NCBI RefSeq assembly: GCF_009925085.1
Contig: NZ_JAABNR010000011.1
Coordinates: forward strand, 1-64,000
Direction of reading: 5' to 3'
Length of the DNA stretch: 64,000 nucleotides
Source of the DNA: Stagnihabitans tardus
Lineage (GTDB): Bacteria > Pseudomonadota > Alphaproteobacteria > Rhodobacterales > Rhodobacteraceae
Part shown: positions 54,039-61,920 of the stretch, piece by piece
Position numbering within the stretch: position 1 is the first letter of the stretch
Layout: each line of letters opens with the position of its first letter
Notes under the pieces: generated by a model
Database searches by the model: none
The model's input: only the letters and a program-made list of their open reading frames with translations
Told to the model about the DNA's origin: nothing
Translations under genes and position numbers: made by a program

Positions 54039-54644
54039 ATGCGCCTTCTCCCGGCCCTTGCCCTTCTGCCGCTGCTTGCCGCCTGCGAGTTGTCCCTGCC
54101 CGCCCTGCCGGGCCAGGGCCTGCGCGAGGTGCAGATCCTCGACAAGACCCTGACCGTCGCCGCCCCCCGGGGCTATTGCATCGACCCCGCCACCTCGGTC
54201 GACACCGGCGAAGCCGTGGTCGTGCTGATCGGGCGCTGCACCAGCGGAGGGCAGGTCGCGGCGGCGCTTCTCTCGATGACCATCGGCACGCCGGGCTCGG
54301 CCGGGGTGCTGGCCGCCGGTCCCGACGCGCTCTCCAGCTTCTTCACCTCGGTCCCCGGGCGCAAGCTCCTGGCCCGCGACGGCGTGGCCGCCCATGTCAT
54401 CGTCACCGAGGTCAAATTCGGCGAGGGCTCGCTGTTCCTTCACCTGCAAGACCAGGAGGCCGGCGAATACTGGCGCGCGATTGCCGGGATCCAGGGGCGG
54501 CTCGTCACGATCTCGGCCTCGGGGGCCACCGGGGCGCCCCTGACGCCCGAGCAGGGCTTCAAGCTGGTCCTGGAAACGGTCGAGCTTCTGGACAAGCGCA
54601 ATCCCGACAGCGCTCCGCCCGCAAAACCGGCATCTGCGGGCTAG
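54039..54644 (+). CDS. Uncharacterised lipoprotein
   Basis: A 201-residue predicted lipoprotein: signal MRLLPALALLPLLAAC with lipobox LAAC, Cys16. The body is beta-rich (LTVAAPRGYCIDPATSVDTG, EAVVVLIGRCTSGG, RLVTISASGATGAPL) with two further Cys that could pair. It has no known family that I recognise. No strong ribosome site is visible before 54039. Followed by two further unknown genes on the same strand with an 86-bp gap, so co-regulation is possible. Confidence 0.75.
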   Translation: MRLLPALALLPLLAACELSLPALPGQGLREVQILDKTLTVAAPRGYCIDPATSVDTGEAVVVLIGRCTSGGQVAAALLSMTIGTPGSAGVLAAGPDALSSFFTSVPGRKLLARDGVAAHVIVTEVKFGEGSLFLHLQDQEAGEYWRAIAGIQGRLVTISASGATGAPLTPEQGFKLVLETVELLDKRNPDSAPPAKPASAG

Positions 54645-54730
54645 GTGCAAGAGGGGTGGAACCTTAACGGTTTTCCGGCAATAAGAGAATCGTTTCCCCA
54701 TTGTAAACAATCGGGGTGGGGCAGGGGCAG

Positions 54731-55504
54731 ATGGCAAAGCGCCGGGTGAGTGTGATCGAGGGCCTTCTCTTCAGACGCGGTCTGAGGCGCTGGATCGCCT
54801 ATGGCGACAAGGCCGGGCAGGCCGATGTCGAGACCCTGTCGCGCCTGAACCAATGGGCCCGCGCGTTGCGGCGCAACCTCGACCGCGTCATCCATGAGGC
54901 CGAGTTCCGCCTGGCCCTGCCGCTGATCGGCTCGAACGCCATGAAGAAGCCCCTGGGCACCGACTGGTCCTGGCGGCCCGAGCTCTGGAAGGGCCCGCTT
55001 TCGGTGCCCGGCATGGCCTCGGTCCCCGGTCGCGCGCCGATCGGCGAGGGGACCACGATCTTCCACGACTGCCGCAAATCCGAGCTGACCGTCCGCCAGA
55101 TCCGCAACACCCGCGAAAGCGACATTGCGCCCTTTGGCTTCCGGATGGACATGTTCCGCTTCGACGGCTCCTTCCTGTCGCTGGTGCTCGACCTGCCGGA
55201 AGAGGCCGCGCGGGGGCTGAAGCTCCGCCACCTGATCCGGCTGGATGTCATCGTCGAGATGGAAAAGCCCCTGGAGATCTTCGCCCGGCTGAACATCAAG
55301 CATGGGCCGAACGTCGAACAGATCGTGCGCGAGCTGCCCCTGGCGGAAGAAGAGGTCATGGTCGAATTCGACCTCGCCTATTCCAAGATCAACGAAAAGC
55401 GGGTGGAGAAGCTCTGGGTCGACCTGATCTTCGAAGGCCCCGAGATGAACCAGGTGATCCTGCGCGACGTGACCCTGTCGCGCAGACCGAGAGCGGAGTT
55501 GTAA
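54731..55504 (+). CDS. DUF6478-like protein of unknown function
   Basis: A 257-residue cytoplasmic protein, basic N-terminus (KRRVSVIEGLLFRRGLRRWI) and a beta-rich second half (APFGFRMDMFRFDGSFLSLV, then NIKHGPNVEQIV, VEKLWVDLIFEGPEMNQVIL). It resembles proteins annotated DUF6478 in Rhodobacteraceae as far as I recall. The pattern suggests a beta-sandwich binding module. The start at 54731 follows AGGGGC; a GTG at 54716 is an alternative. It is one base upstream of the next gene, so both are co-translated. Confidence 0.68.
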   Translation: MAKRRVSVIEGLLFRRGLRRWIAYGDKAGQADVETLSRLNQWARALRRNLDRVIHEAEFRLALPLIGSNAMKKPLGTDWSWRPELWKGPLSVPGMASVPGRAPIGEGTTIFHDCRKSELTVRQIRNTRESDIAPFGFRMDMFRFDGSFLSLVLDLPEEAARGLKLRHLIRLDVIVEMEKPLEIFARLNIKHGPNVEQIVRELPLAEEEVMVEFDLAYSKINEKRVEKLWVDLIFEGPEMNQVILRDVTLSRRPRAEL

Positions 55505-55505
55505 G

Positions 55506-55853
55506 ATGGAAGCCACGCTGACCAAGACCCGCATCCGCGAGGGCGTCTGGCAGGGCCTCTTGACCGGCGCCTCCGAGGGGATCGAGGTGACCTTGCTGGG
55601 CGAGAAGATCGCCGGAGTGACCGTGACGCCTTGCCCCGGCGGGCATGAGGTGCGGGTGCCGATCCCCGCCGCCGTGCTGAACGACGGGGTCCAGACCTTC
55701 CTGATCCGTCAAGGCGCCGAGACCCTGGCGCATTTCACCATCATCACCGGCGTCGCCATGGAAGACGACCTGCGCGCCGAGATCGACCTCTTGCGCGCCG
55801 AGCTCGACATGCTCAAGCGCGCCTTCCGCAGGCATTGCGTCGAGACGGCCTGA
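55506..55853 (+). CDS. Small protein with beta domain and C-terminal coiled coil
   Basis: A 115-residue protein that starts directly after the previous stop. The N-terminal 80 residues look beta-rich (GIEVTLLGEKIAGVTVTP, VRVPIPAAVLNDGVQTFLIR), the end is a probable coiled coil (LRAEIDLLRAELDMLKRAFR). No family recognised; probable partner of the upstream DUF6478-like protein. Confidence 0.7.
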   Translation: MEATLTKTRIREGVWQGLLTGASEGIEVTLLGEKIAGVTVTPCPGGHEVRVPIPAAVLNDGVQTFLIRQGAETLAHFTIITGVAMEDDLRAEIDLLRAELDMLKRAFRRHCVETA

Positions 55854-55870
55854 GGGCTCCGGTTCCGCCG

Positions 55871-55893
55871 CGTAGCCCGGGGTATACCCCGGG
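55871..55893 (+). repeat. Intergenic palindrome, family B, copy 3
   Basis: CGTAG plus CCCGGGGTATACCCCGGG (55876-55893), identical to copy 2 at 21012-21034. Confidence 0.8.
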
Positions 55894-55906
55894 TTGCCCG
55901 CCCGAA

Positions 55907-55930
55907 CCCCGGGGTATACCCCGGGCTAAG
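55907..55930 (-). repeat. Intergenic palindrome, family B, copy 4
   Basis: The core CCCGGGGTATACCCCGGG (55908-55925) followed by CTAAG, the inverted partner of copy 3 separated by 14 bp. Confidence 0.8.
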
Positions 55931-55977
55931 CAAGCGCGACCCGAGCGCTTTTGCCTGGCCCCTCAATCCCTTGCGCG

Positions 55978-55992
55978 TTAACCACCCCTTAA
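55978..55992. promoter_or_regulatory. Perfect CtrA-type box upstream of the LysR gene
   Basis: TTAA-CCACCCC-TTAA, an exact TTAA-N7-TTAA, 138 bp before the LysR start and 125 bp after the upstream gene. Confidence 0.6.
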
Positions 55993-55999
55993 CCACCAA

Positions 56000-56021
56000 G
56001 GCGGGGAAATGTTTCCCCGCC
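56000..56021. promoter_or_regulatory. Perfect 22-bp palindrome in the LysR upstream region
   Basis: GGCGGGGAAATGTTTCCCCGCC: arms of 10 bp around TG. It could be an operator or an mRNA hairpin; no T-run follows. Confidence 0.5.
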
Positions 56022-56130
56022 CCAACCAATCCCCCAGAATACCCCGGAAGTGTCTCTGACCTGCCGTGATCCTGCCCCAATCCGGGATCAATCCTGCAGC
56101 ATCACTCCGACTGAATGCCTGGGGGTAACA

Positions 56131-57036
56131 ATGGATCGACTGACGGAAATGGAAGCTTTTGCCACGGTCGTGGACCAGGGCGGCTTCACCGATGCGGCCA
56201 AGAAGATGGGAATTTCCAAATCGGCCGTGTCCAAGCATGTGTCGGCCCTGGAAGCCCGGCTTGGTGCGCGGCTCTTGAATCGGACGACGCGGCGGGTCTC
56301 GCCGACCGAGATCGGGCTGGCCTATTACGACAGGGCGCGACGCGTCCTGAACGACGCCGGAGAGGCGGATGCCCTGGTGACCTCGATGCAATCGGCGCCC
56401 TCGGGGCTCTTGCGGATCTCGGTCGCCACCGATTTCGGCGTCAACCTGCTCTCGCCCATCCTGGGGGATTTCCTGCTGGAATACCCGGATATCACCGTCA
56501 ACATGGTGCTGAACAACCGCTATGTCGAGCTGATCTCCGAAGGGTTCGACATGGCGATCCGGGTGGGAGAGCTGGAGGACTCGAGCCTGCGCGCCCGGAA
56601 ACTGGCCGAGACGACCAAGAAGATGATCGGCGCGCCGTCTTACTTCCAGAAGTTCGGCCGGCCTCTGAAGATCGACGACCTGAACGAACACAAGCTCTTG
56701 CACTATTCCAACCAGGCCAATGGCAATGTGTGGAAAGTCATCGCGCCCTCGGGGGAAAAGCGGCAAATTCGAACGGCGGGCTGGCTGACGGTGAATGACG
56801 GGCAATCGCTCTTGAACGCCGCCGTCTCGGGGCTTGGCATCGCCTATCTGCCCTCGTTCCTCTATTCCGAGGCCATGCGCCTGGGCCAGGTCGAAGAGGC
56901 CATCCCGGGCCTGCCGACCGAGGTCCAGGGCATCTATGCCGTCTATCCGCCGGGCCGCTTCACCCAGCCCAAGGTTCGCGCCTTCATCGACTTCCTGGCG
57001 CGGCGCTTCCTGGAAAAGGGCCCCGACAACTGGTGA
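56131..57036 (+). CDS. LysR-family transcriptional regulator
   Basis: A 301-residue regulator of the CrgA/AaeR-like clade. The HTH region is at 1-60 (MDRLTEMEAFATVVDQGGFT, SKSAVSKHVSALEARLGARL, then NRTTRRVSPTEIG) followed by an effector-binding domain (about 90-295, LRISVATDFGVNLLSPILGD). The start at 56131 follows GGGGG and gives the usual MDRL opening. The genes it controls are not obvious: neighbours are a small unknown protein and, convergently, an OmpA-like gene. It has a strong terminator. Confidence 0.93.
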   Translation: MDRLTEMEAFATVVDQGGFTDAAKKMGISKSAVSKHVSALEARLGARLLNRTTRRVSPTEIGLAYYDRARRVLNDAGEADALVTSMQSAPSGLLRISVATDFGVNLLSPILGDFLLEYPDITVNMVLNNRYVELISEGFDMAIRVGELEDSSLRARKLAETTKKMIGAPSYFQKFGRPLKIDDLNEHKLLHYSNQANGNVWKVIAPSGEKRQIRTAGWLTVNDGQSLLNAAVSGLGIAYLPSFLYSEAMRLGQVEEAIPGLPTEVQGIYAVYPPGRFTQPKVRAFIDFLARRFLEKGPDNW

Positions 57037-57059
57037 GGCCTCACCCCAAGACCAAAGGC

Positions 57060-57088
57060 GCCCCGGGCTCGACCCGGGGCCTCGACCA
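57060..57088 (+). repeat. Intergenic palindrome, family C, copy 3
   Basis: GCCCCGGG-CTCGA-CCCGGGGC followed by CTCGACC. It is the partner of the inverted copy at 57149-57178, with the LysR terminator between them. Confidence 0.65.
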
Positions 57089-57094
57089 GATAGG

Positions 57095-57133
57095 ACAAAG
57101 GCCCGGGCATAAACCCCGGGCCTTTGTCTTTCG
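57095..57133 (+). terminator. Rho-independent terminator of the LysR gene
   Basis: AAAGGCCCGGG / CCCGGGCCTTT, an 11-bp stem with a 7-nt loop, followed by GTCTTTC. Symmetric A-run upstream makes it usable from both directions. Confidence 0.8.
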
Positions 57134-57148
57134 GTTGCTCTCTTATCG

Positions 57149-57178
57149 TCGAGGCCCAGGGGCTCAAGCCCGGGGCGG
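57149..57178 (-). repeat. Intergenic palindrome, family C, copy 4 (inverted)
   Basis: GTCGAGGCCCAGGGGCTCAA then GCCCGGGGC, the reverse complement of the family C unit with one stem change. Confidence 0.6.
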
Positions 57179-57201
57179 CTGGGAGAGAGGGGATACGGCG
57201 C

Positions 57202-58158
57202 TTACAACGCCGGGGTCAGCATGACCTCGACCCTGCGGTTCTTCGCCCGACCCTCGGGCGTGTCATTGTCCGCGCGCGGCGCCAGGTAGCCCGCCCCCTG
57301 CGCGTCGATCTGCGGCCCCGAGGCGCCAAGCGCCACCAGCGCCGCCCGCACCGACTGCGCCCGCTTCTTCGACAGGGCCACATTGGCGGCCAGGGCGCCG
57401 GAGGCATCGGTATGGCCCACAAGCGTGACCTTGCGATCCGGATGGGCGATCAGCCAATCGGCCAGGGCTTTCAGCGAGGGATAATCCCCCGGCTCCAGCC
57501 CGCCCGAGCCCGAGGCGAAGACCAGGTCCTCCAGCACCGCCGCGCCCCGTGTTGCAAAGGCCGCGCCGAAATCGCCTGCGGGCGCGGCTTGGGTCGCCTC
57601 TTCGGCAGAGGGGGCCCCGGAGCCAGCCGCAGGAGCCCGCACCGCCCCGGTCCGGATCGCCTCCCGCGCCTTGGCGTCCAGCGGCGTCACGCTCGAGACC
57701 TGGACAAAGCCCTGATCCGCCGTCCGGCTGACCAAAAGCGCGATGACCTCTTTCCCCCCGGGCTTCTCGGCCAAGAGATAGCGGTAATCCCCCAGATCGA
57801 CATGCATCTGCGGCTCGGGCAGAACGGCCATGCCATAGCGGAAGTCGAAGCCGCCGCAGGCATCGGCCTCGCAGGAAAACACCGTCGCATAGCCCTGGGC
57901 CGCGATCTGCGCGGCCAGCGGCTCATACAGTTGCAAGGTCGTCAGCCGCCCCTGAAGCCGGTAAGCGCGCTGCTCCACCGTGCCCTCGACCTCGCGCAAG
58001 GGGATCATGCCCTCGTCGAAGGGCCCCTCGGGCAGGCGGAGCGAGGAAGGGCTTTCGCCGCGCCCGCCGATTTCCGAGGCAAGGGCCGGCATGTCCAGCA
58101 GGGGCGCGGCATGAAGCGGGCTGGCCAGCGCCAGGCACAGGATCAGGGGAAGTCTCAA
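57202..58158 (-). CDS. OmpA-family envelope protein
   Basis: A 318-residue protein. A TTG start at 58158 gives a signal peptide (LRLPLILCLALASPLHA). Residues about 20-190 are an unrecognised domain with FSCEADACGGFDFRYGMAVL, and the last 110 residues are an OmpA-like peptidoglycan-binding domain: TLVGHTDASGALAANVALSK, KKRAQSVRAALVALG and PEGRAKNRRVEVML. No ATG/GTG places the signal peptide correctly. It follows the GNAT gene by 10 bp, so it is co-transcribed with it. Confidence 0.82.
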   Translation of the reverse strand: MRLPLILCLALASPLHAAPLLDMPALASEIGGRGESPSSLRLPEGPFDEGMIPLREVEGTVEQRAYRLQGRLTTLQLYEPLAAQIAAQGYATVFSCEADACGGFDFRYGMAVLPEPQMHVDLGDYRYLLAEKPGGKEVIALLVSRTADQGFVQVSSVTPLDAKAREAIRTGAVRAPAAGSGAPSAEEATQAAPAGDFGAAFATRGAAVLEDLVFASGSGGLEPGDYPSLKALADWLIAHPDRKVTLVGHTDASGALAANVALSKKRAQSVRAALVALGASGPQIDAQGAGYLAPRADNDTPEGRAKNRRVEVMLTPAL

Positions 58159-58168
58159 CTGCTCGGCC

Positions 58169-58867
58169 TTATGGCTCTTGGATGCGATAGTGATACTGTC
58201 CCACAACCTGCATCCCAAGGGAAGAATACAGAGCACGGGCGGCGGAATTCCCCTCGGTGACGGCCAGGGCCAGGGTCCGCGCGCCATGTTCCGCCGCAAA
58301 GGCCGCCGCCGCCAGGAGGATATGCCGTCCCGCGCCGCGCCGCCGCATCGCGGGGCGCACCTCGACGGCATGGATCATCGCGGTCGCCCCATGCACCGCC
58401 ACAAAGCCCGCGCCCGAGGGCTTGTCGTCGCTCCGCGCCAGGATCACTGCCTTGGGGCCCTTCACGCGCTCCATAACGGCAAGGCGGCCCGGGCCGATAT
58501 GCGCCTCGGCCCAAAGGTCGCAGGCGATCTGCATGGGGGGCCAATGCGGGAAGGTCGCCATATGGGGCGGAGGGGAGAGGGGCAGGGTGCCCTCATAGGC
58601 CAGGACCGGGTCGATCACCCTGTAGCCCCGCGCGTCCAGCGCCTGGTCCAGGGCCTCATCCCCCGGCCAGATGACGAAGAGCTTCTCCTGCCCCCAGTCC
58701 TGCATCGCCGCCTCGGCCCGGGCGATATCCTCGGCCGTGAAAGCCCCCGTCCGGTTGGCCGCCGAGACCCTTTTGCCGCCCCCCGCGCCCCGGCGGAGCA
58801 CGAAGGGCCCAAAGGCTAGCGTCTCGGCCGGGGGCCAGGTGGCCTCGAGCGCCTCCGCGAAGCTCAC
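58169..58867 (-). CDS. GNAT-family N-acetyltransferase
   Basis: A 232-residue acetyl-CoA-dependent acyltransferase. The C-terminal GNAT core shows AMIHAVEVRPAMRRRGAGRH (acetyl-CoA loop RRRGAG) and ALAVTEGNSAARALYSSLGM. The N-terminal half is a divergent GNAT repeat. The GTG start overlaps the CinA-like gene stop (GTGA). Substrate unknown. Confidence 0.9.
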   Translation of the reverse strand: MSFAEALEATWPPAETLAFGPFVLRRGAGGGKRVSAANRTGAFTAEDIARAEAAMQDWGQEKLFVIWPGDEALDQALDARGYRVIDPVLAYEGTLPLSPPPHMATFPHWPPMQIACDLWAEAHIGPGRLAVMERVKGPKAVILARSDDKPSGAGFVAVHGATAMIHAVEVRPAMRRRGAGRHILLAAAAFAAEHGARTLALAVTEGNSAARALYSSLGMQVVGQYHYRIQEP

Positions 58868-59580
58868 GCCATGACCTGCGCCAGGGCCTCCAGCGCCGCA
58901 TCGAGCCGCGCCGCGTCATGGCCCCTTATCACCAGGTTGGTGCCGTATTTGCCATCTTGGGTGAAGGGATAGGAGCCCATTTGCAGATCCGACCACTCCG
59001 CATTGAACGCGGCGAAAGCCGTGGCAATCTCGCCCTCGCCCCGTTCGACCCGCAGCGAGCGCGACAGCAAAGGCACGCCCCTCGAAATGGTGGACAGAAC
59101 GCCTTCGACCATGGCCTCGAAGATCTTCGGGACCCCGGCCATGACATGGACATTGCCCAGCGTGAAGCCCGGGGCAATCGAGATCGGGTTGTCGATCAGC
59201 GTCGCCGTGTCAGGGATGCGGGCCATGCGCTGGCGGGCCTCGTTGAACTCCAGCCCCCGGGCGGCATAATGCGCGCCCAAGAGAGCCATGGCATCGGCGC
59301 GATGGGTGATGGCGACGCCAAAGGCATCGGCCACGGCCTCGGCGGTGATGTCGTCATGGGTCGGTCCGATGCCCCCTGAGGTAAAGACCTGGTCATAGCC
59401 TCGCAAAGCCCGCACGCCCGCCACGATGGCCGCATGGTCATCGGCCACGACGCGCACTTCCCGCAGCGAAAGCCCGTGCTCGGTCAGGCGGTTCGCCAGG
59501 TAATGCATGTTGCTGTCGCGGGTGCGGCCCGACAGGATTTCATCCCCGATCACCAGCATGGCGGCGGTTTGGTTGGTCAT
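58864..59580 (-). CDS. CinA-like MoCF-domain (molybdopterin-binding-like) protein
   Basis: A 238-residue protein with the MoaB/MogA-like domain of CinA: AAMLVIGDEILSGRTRDSNM and TSGGIGPTHDDITAEAVAD. CinA proper is about 400 residues with a C-terminal amidohydrolase; only the N-terminal domain is present here, a common standalone form in alphaproteobacteria. A pyridine-nucleotide recycling role is inferred from the family. The start at 59580 follows GGGGGAG. It leads the GNAT-OmpA run and is divergent from map. Confidence 0.9.
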   Translation of the reverse strand: MTNQTAAMLVIGDEILSGRTRDSNMHYLANRLTEHGLSLREVRVVADDHAAIVAGVRALRGYDQVFTSGGIGPTHDDITAEAVADAFGVAITHRADAMALLGAHYAARGLEFNEARQRMARIPDTATLIDNPISIAPGFTLGNVHVMAGVPKIFEAMVEGVLSTISRGVPLLSRSLRVERGEGEIATAFAAFNAEWSDLQMGSYPFTQDGKYGTNLVIRGHDAARLDAALEALAQVMA

Positions 59581-59649
59581 GGGCGCTCCCCCCTCTGGCA
59601 ATATCCGGGCCGATCCCTTATCTAGGGCGCGAGCAAAAAGGGCAACCCG

Positions 59650-60474
59650 ATGGACGACACACGCGGCCGCATCACCAAGGACGGCATCCGCATCTATGAA
59701 GACGCGGATTTCGCCGGCATGCGCGAGGCGGGACGCATCGCGGCCCAGATCCTGGACGACGTCGGGGCCATGGTGAAACCGGGCGCCACGACGGGTCAGA
59801 TCGAGGACTTCATCCTGGCGGAGATCGAGCGTCATGGCGTCGTCTCCGCCACGGTCGGCTATCGCGGCTATCAGCATGCCTCCTGCATCAGCGTCAACCA
59901 TGTGGTCTGCCACGGTATTCCCGGGGCCAAGATCCCGGGTCGGTCCAGCGATGTGCTGCAAGAGCAGGATATCCTGAACATCGATGTCACGGTGATCGTG
60001 GACGGCTGGTTCGGCGACAACTCCCGCATGTATGTGGCGGGAACCCCCAAGCCCTTCGCCGAGCGCCTGATCAAGGTCACGCATGAGGCCCTGATGCGCG
60101 GCATCGCCGCCGTCAAACCCGGCAACACCTTCGGCGACATCGGCCACGCGATCCAGTCTTTCGTTGAGGCCAACCGCATGTCCGTCGTCCGCGACTTCTG
60201 CGGCCATGGCCTCGGCCGCGTCTTCCACGCGCCGCCCAATGTGCTCCACTACGGCCGCCCCGGCACGGGCGCCGTGCTCGAGGAAGGCATGATCTTCACC
60301 ATCGAGCCCATGGTGAACCTCGGCCGCCCCGAGACCAAGGTCCTCTCCGATGACTGGACGGCGATCACCCGCGACAAGAGCCTTTCGGCGCAATACGAAC
60401 ACTCGGTCGGCGTGACGGCCACGGGCTGCGAGATTTTCACGCTGTCCCCGGGCGGGAAATACTTCCAGTTCTGA
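59650..60474 (+). CDS. map: Methionine aminopeptidase, type I
   Basis: A 274-residue metalloprotease that removes the initiator methionine. Metal ligands are in the expected order: NIDVTVIVDGWFGDNSRMY (two Asp), FCGHGLGRVFHAPPNVLHYG (His), MIFTIEPMVN (Glu) and SAQYEHSVGVT (Glu). Substrate His is in SINVNHVVCHG-like SVNHVVCHG. Full length; start at 59650 follows a short A-rich stretch (AAAAAGGG). Confidence 0.97.
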   Translation: MDDTRGRITKDGIRIYEDADFAGMREAGRIAAQILDDVGAMVKPGATTGQIEDFILAEIERHGVVSATVGYRGYQHASCISVNHVVCHGIPGAKIPGRSSDVLQEQDILNIDVTVIVDGWFGDNSRMYVAGTPKPFAERLIKVTHEALMRGIAAVKPGNTFGDIGHAIQSFVEANRMSVVRDFCGHGLGRVFHAPPNVLHYGRPGTGAVLEEGMIFTIEPMVNLGRPETKVLSDDWTAITRDKSLSAQYEHSVGVTATGCEIFTLSPGGKYFQF

Positions 60475-60499
60475 AGGGTTCCCCCGTCGGACCTGTCGA

Positions 60500-60605
60500 G
60501 GGGGGGCTGTCTGCCCCCCGCCTTCGGCCCCCCCGAGGATATTTGAGCCAATGTGAAAGGGAAAGAGGCGCTCTCCTTTCACACTGGCCCAAATATCCCC
60601 GCCGG
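60500..60605. repeat. Inverted pair of family D units between map and the MFS gene
   Basis: The forward unit (GGGGGGGCTGTCTGCCCCCC, then a 7-bp GC arm, then GGATATTTGAGCC at 60537) and an inverted unit ending 60598 share a 24-nt inverted arm (60537-60560 and 60575-60598) with two mismatches. It reads in both gene directions, serving map on one side and the convergent MFS gene on the other. Confidence 0.75.
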
Positions 60606-60671
60606 AGGCATATCCCGAGCCGGTTGGCCGCAGGCCAGAGGCGAGATGAATATCTTGCGGCGCCAGCCGCG

Positions 60672-61865
60672 CTATTGGGTCAACTCTCCGCCGCGCGACG
60701 GGCGGGGCGTGCCGAGCCTCGGGTGCAGGCGGCCTGCGACCAGGAAGGCGCCGCCCATCAAGGCTGCCGTCGCGGCAAAGATGCCTGCGGTGGGCGCCAC
60801 CAGCAGCACGGCCCAGGCCATGCCGGGTGTCACCACCGAAGAGACATCCCGGAAGCTGGAATAGATCGCCGACATCTCGGTGCGCTGCGAGGGTTTGACC
60901 GACATGAGGAAGGGCAGCCCGCCCACCACATCCAGCGCCACCAGAAGCACCGAGGCCGCCATCAGTGCCGCCACCGTGCCCCAGGGCCAGGGCGAGATCA
61001 GCGCGGCTGCGAGGAAGAGCGCCCCACAGAGCGCAAAGGCCCGGCGCACCGAGATCCGCACCGAGGCCTTGCGGGCAAATCTCAGGATCACGGGCGAGAA
61101 GATCAGCATCGCATTCGAAATCGACAAGGCCGTGCCGCCGACATTCGGTCCCAGCCCCTGTTCGATGCAGAAATAGGGCAAGTAGACGACATAGACCCAC
61201 CAGCCGGTGGAGCGGATCACGGCAAAGCTCCAGCCCGCGATCAGGCGGGGCTGGGCCGCGAACCGGGCGAGGTAGGCCAGCGGGTTCAGCCCCTGTGCCT
61301 CGGCCTTGGCGATCTGGCGGCCATGCCCAAGGCGCAAGAGTTGAAAGGTCACCAATTGCGCCAAGGCAAAGGCGCCGGCCAGAAGGAAAGGCGCCGGCGC
61401 CCAAAGGTCGTGCAGCCAGACCCCGCCCACCGGTCCCAGCGTCCAGGGCGCGGCGGCCACCACCATCTGCAGGCTCTGCACCTTCCCCAGGTTCTCGCGC
61501 TCGACATTGTCCAGCACATAGGCGTTGAAGCAGACGAAGGTCGTCGCCGTGGCCATCGAGTTGCAGGCCAGCGCCAGGGTCACCAGGAGGGGCGCCCCGC
61601 TATAGGCCAGCGCGGTGGCCAGAAGATACAGGCAGCAGCCGGCCGAATAGGTGTGACCCCTTGGGATCAGCCGCGTCACGGCAGGCACCATCAGGCCCCA
61701 GCTCAGCGAGACCAGCCCCACCAGGAAATAGGCCTCCGAGGCGCCGACGGTCGATCCCATCGCCTCGCGCACCACCAAGGGCATGACCGAGATCAGCGAG
61801 CCCCGGACCGAGGCTTCAAGACCGGCGAGGGCAGCGAAATGCCAAAGGGGGCGCGCGGAGGACAT
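60672..61865 (-). CDS. Major facilitator superfamily transporter
   Basis: A 397-residue inner-membrane protein with about twelve membrane helices. It opens MSSARPLWHFAALAGLEASV and has loops RLIPRGHTYSAGCCLYLL and SVKPSQRTEMSAIYSSFRDV. The substrate is unknown; a drug or metabolite exporter is most usual for this type. The start at 61865 is the first ATG before the first helix. It lies 55 bp downstream of recO. Confidence 0.85.
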   Translation of the reverse strand: MSSARPLWHFAALAGLEASVRGSLISVMPLVVREAMGSTVGASEAYFLVGLVSLSWGLMVPAVTRLIPRGHTYSAGCCLYLLATALAYSGAPLLVTLALACNSMATATTFVCFNAYVLDNVERENLGKVQSLQMVVAAAPWTLGPVGGVWLHDLWAPAPFLLAGAFALAQLVTFQLLRLGHGRQIAKAEAQGLNPLAYLARFAAQPRLIAGWSFAVIRSTGWWVYVVYLPYFCIEQGLGPNVGGTALSISNAMLIFSPVILRFARKASVRISVRRAFALCGALFLAAALISPWPWGTVAALMAASVLLVALDVVGGLPFLMSVKPSQRTEMSAIYSSFRDVSSVVTPGMAWAVLLVAPTAGIFAATAALMGGAFLVAGRLHPRLGTPRPSRGGELTQ

Positions 61866-61920
61866 GAGGTCTTGTGCCTGCTTGCTCCCCGCCGCTCTGG
61901 CTTGGGCGCGACGAAGCCGT

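Noticed and set aside
52950-54737. Long upstream extension of the CPBP-like gene
   Set aside because: The extension runs antisense to the lipoprotein gene; the CPBP domain starts after the ATG at 53861, which has GGAGG upstream.
58864-61404. An 846-codon minus-strand frame spanning the map region
   Set aside because: It is the CinA-like frame extended upstream through the antisense of map; only the last 238 codons are family-like and start with an ATG and ribosome site at 59580.
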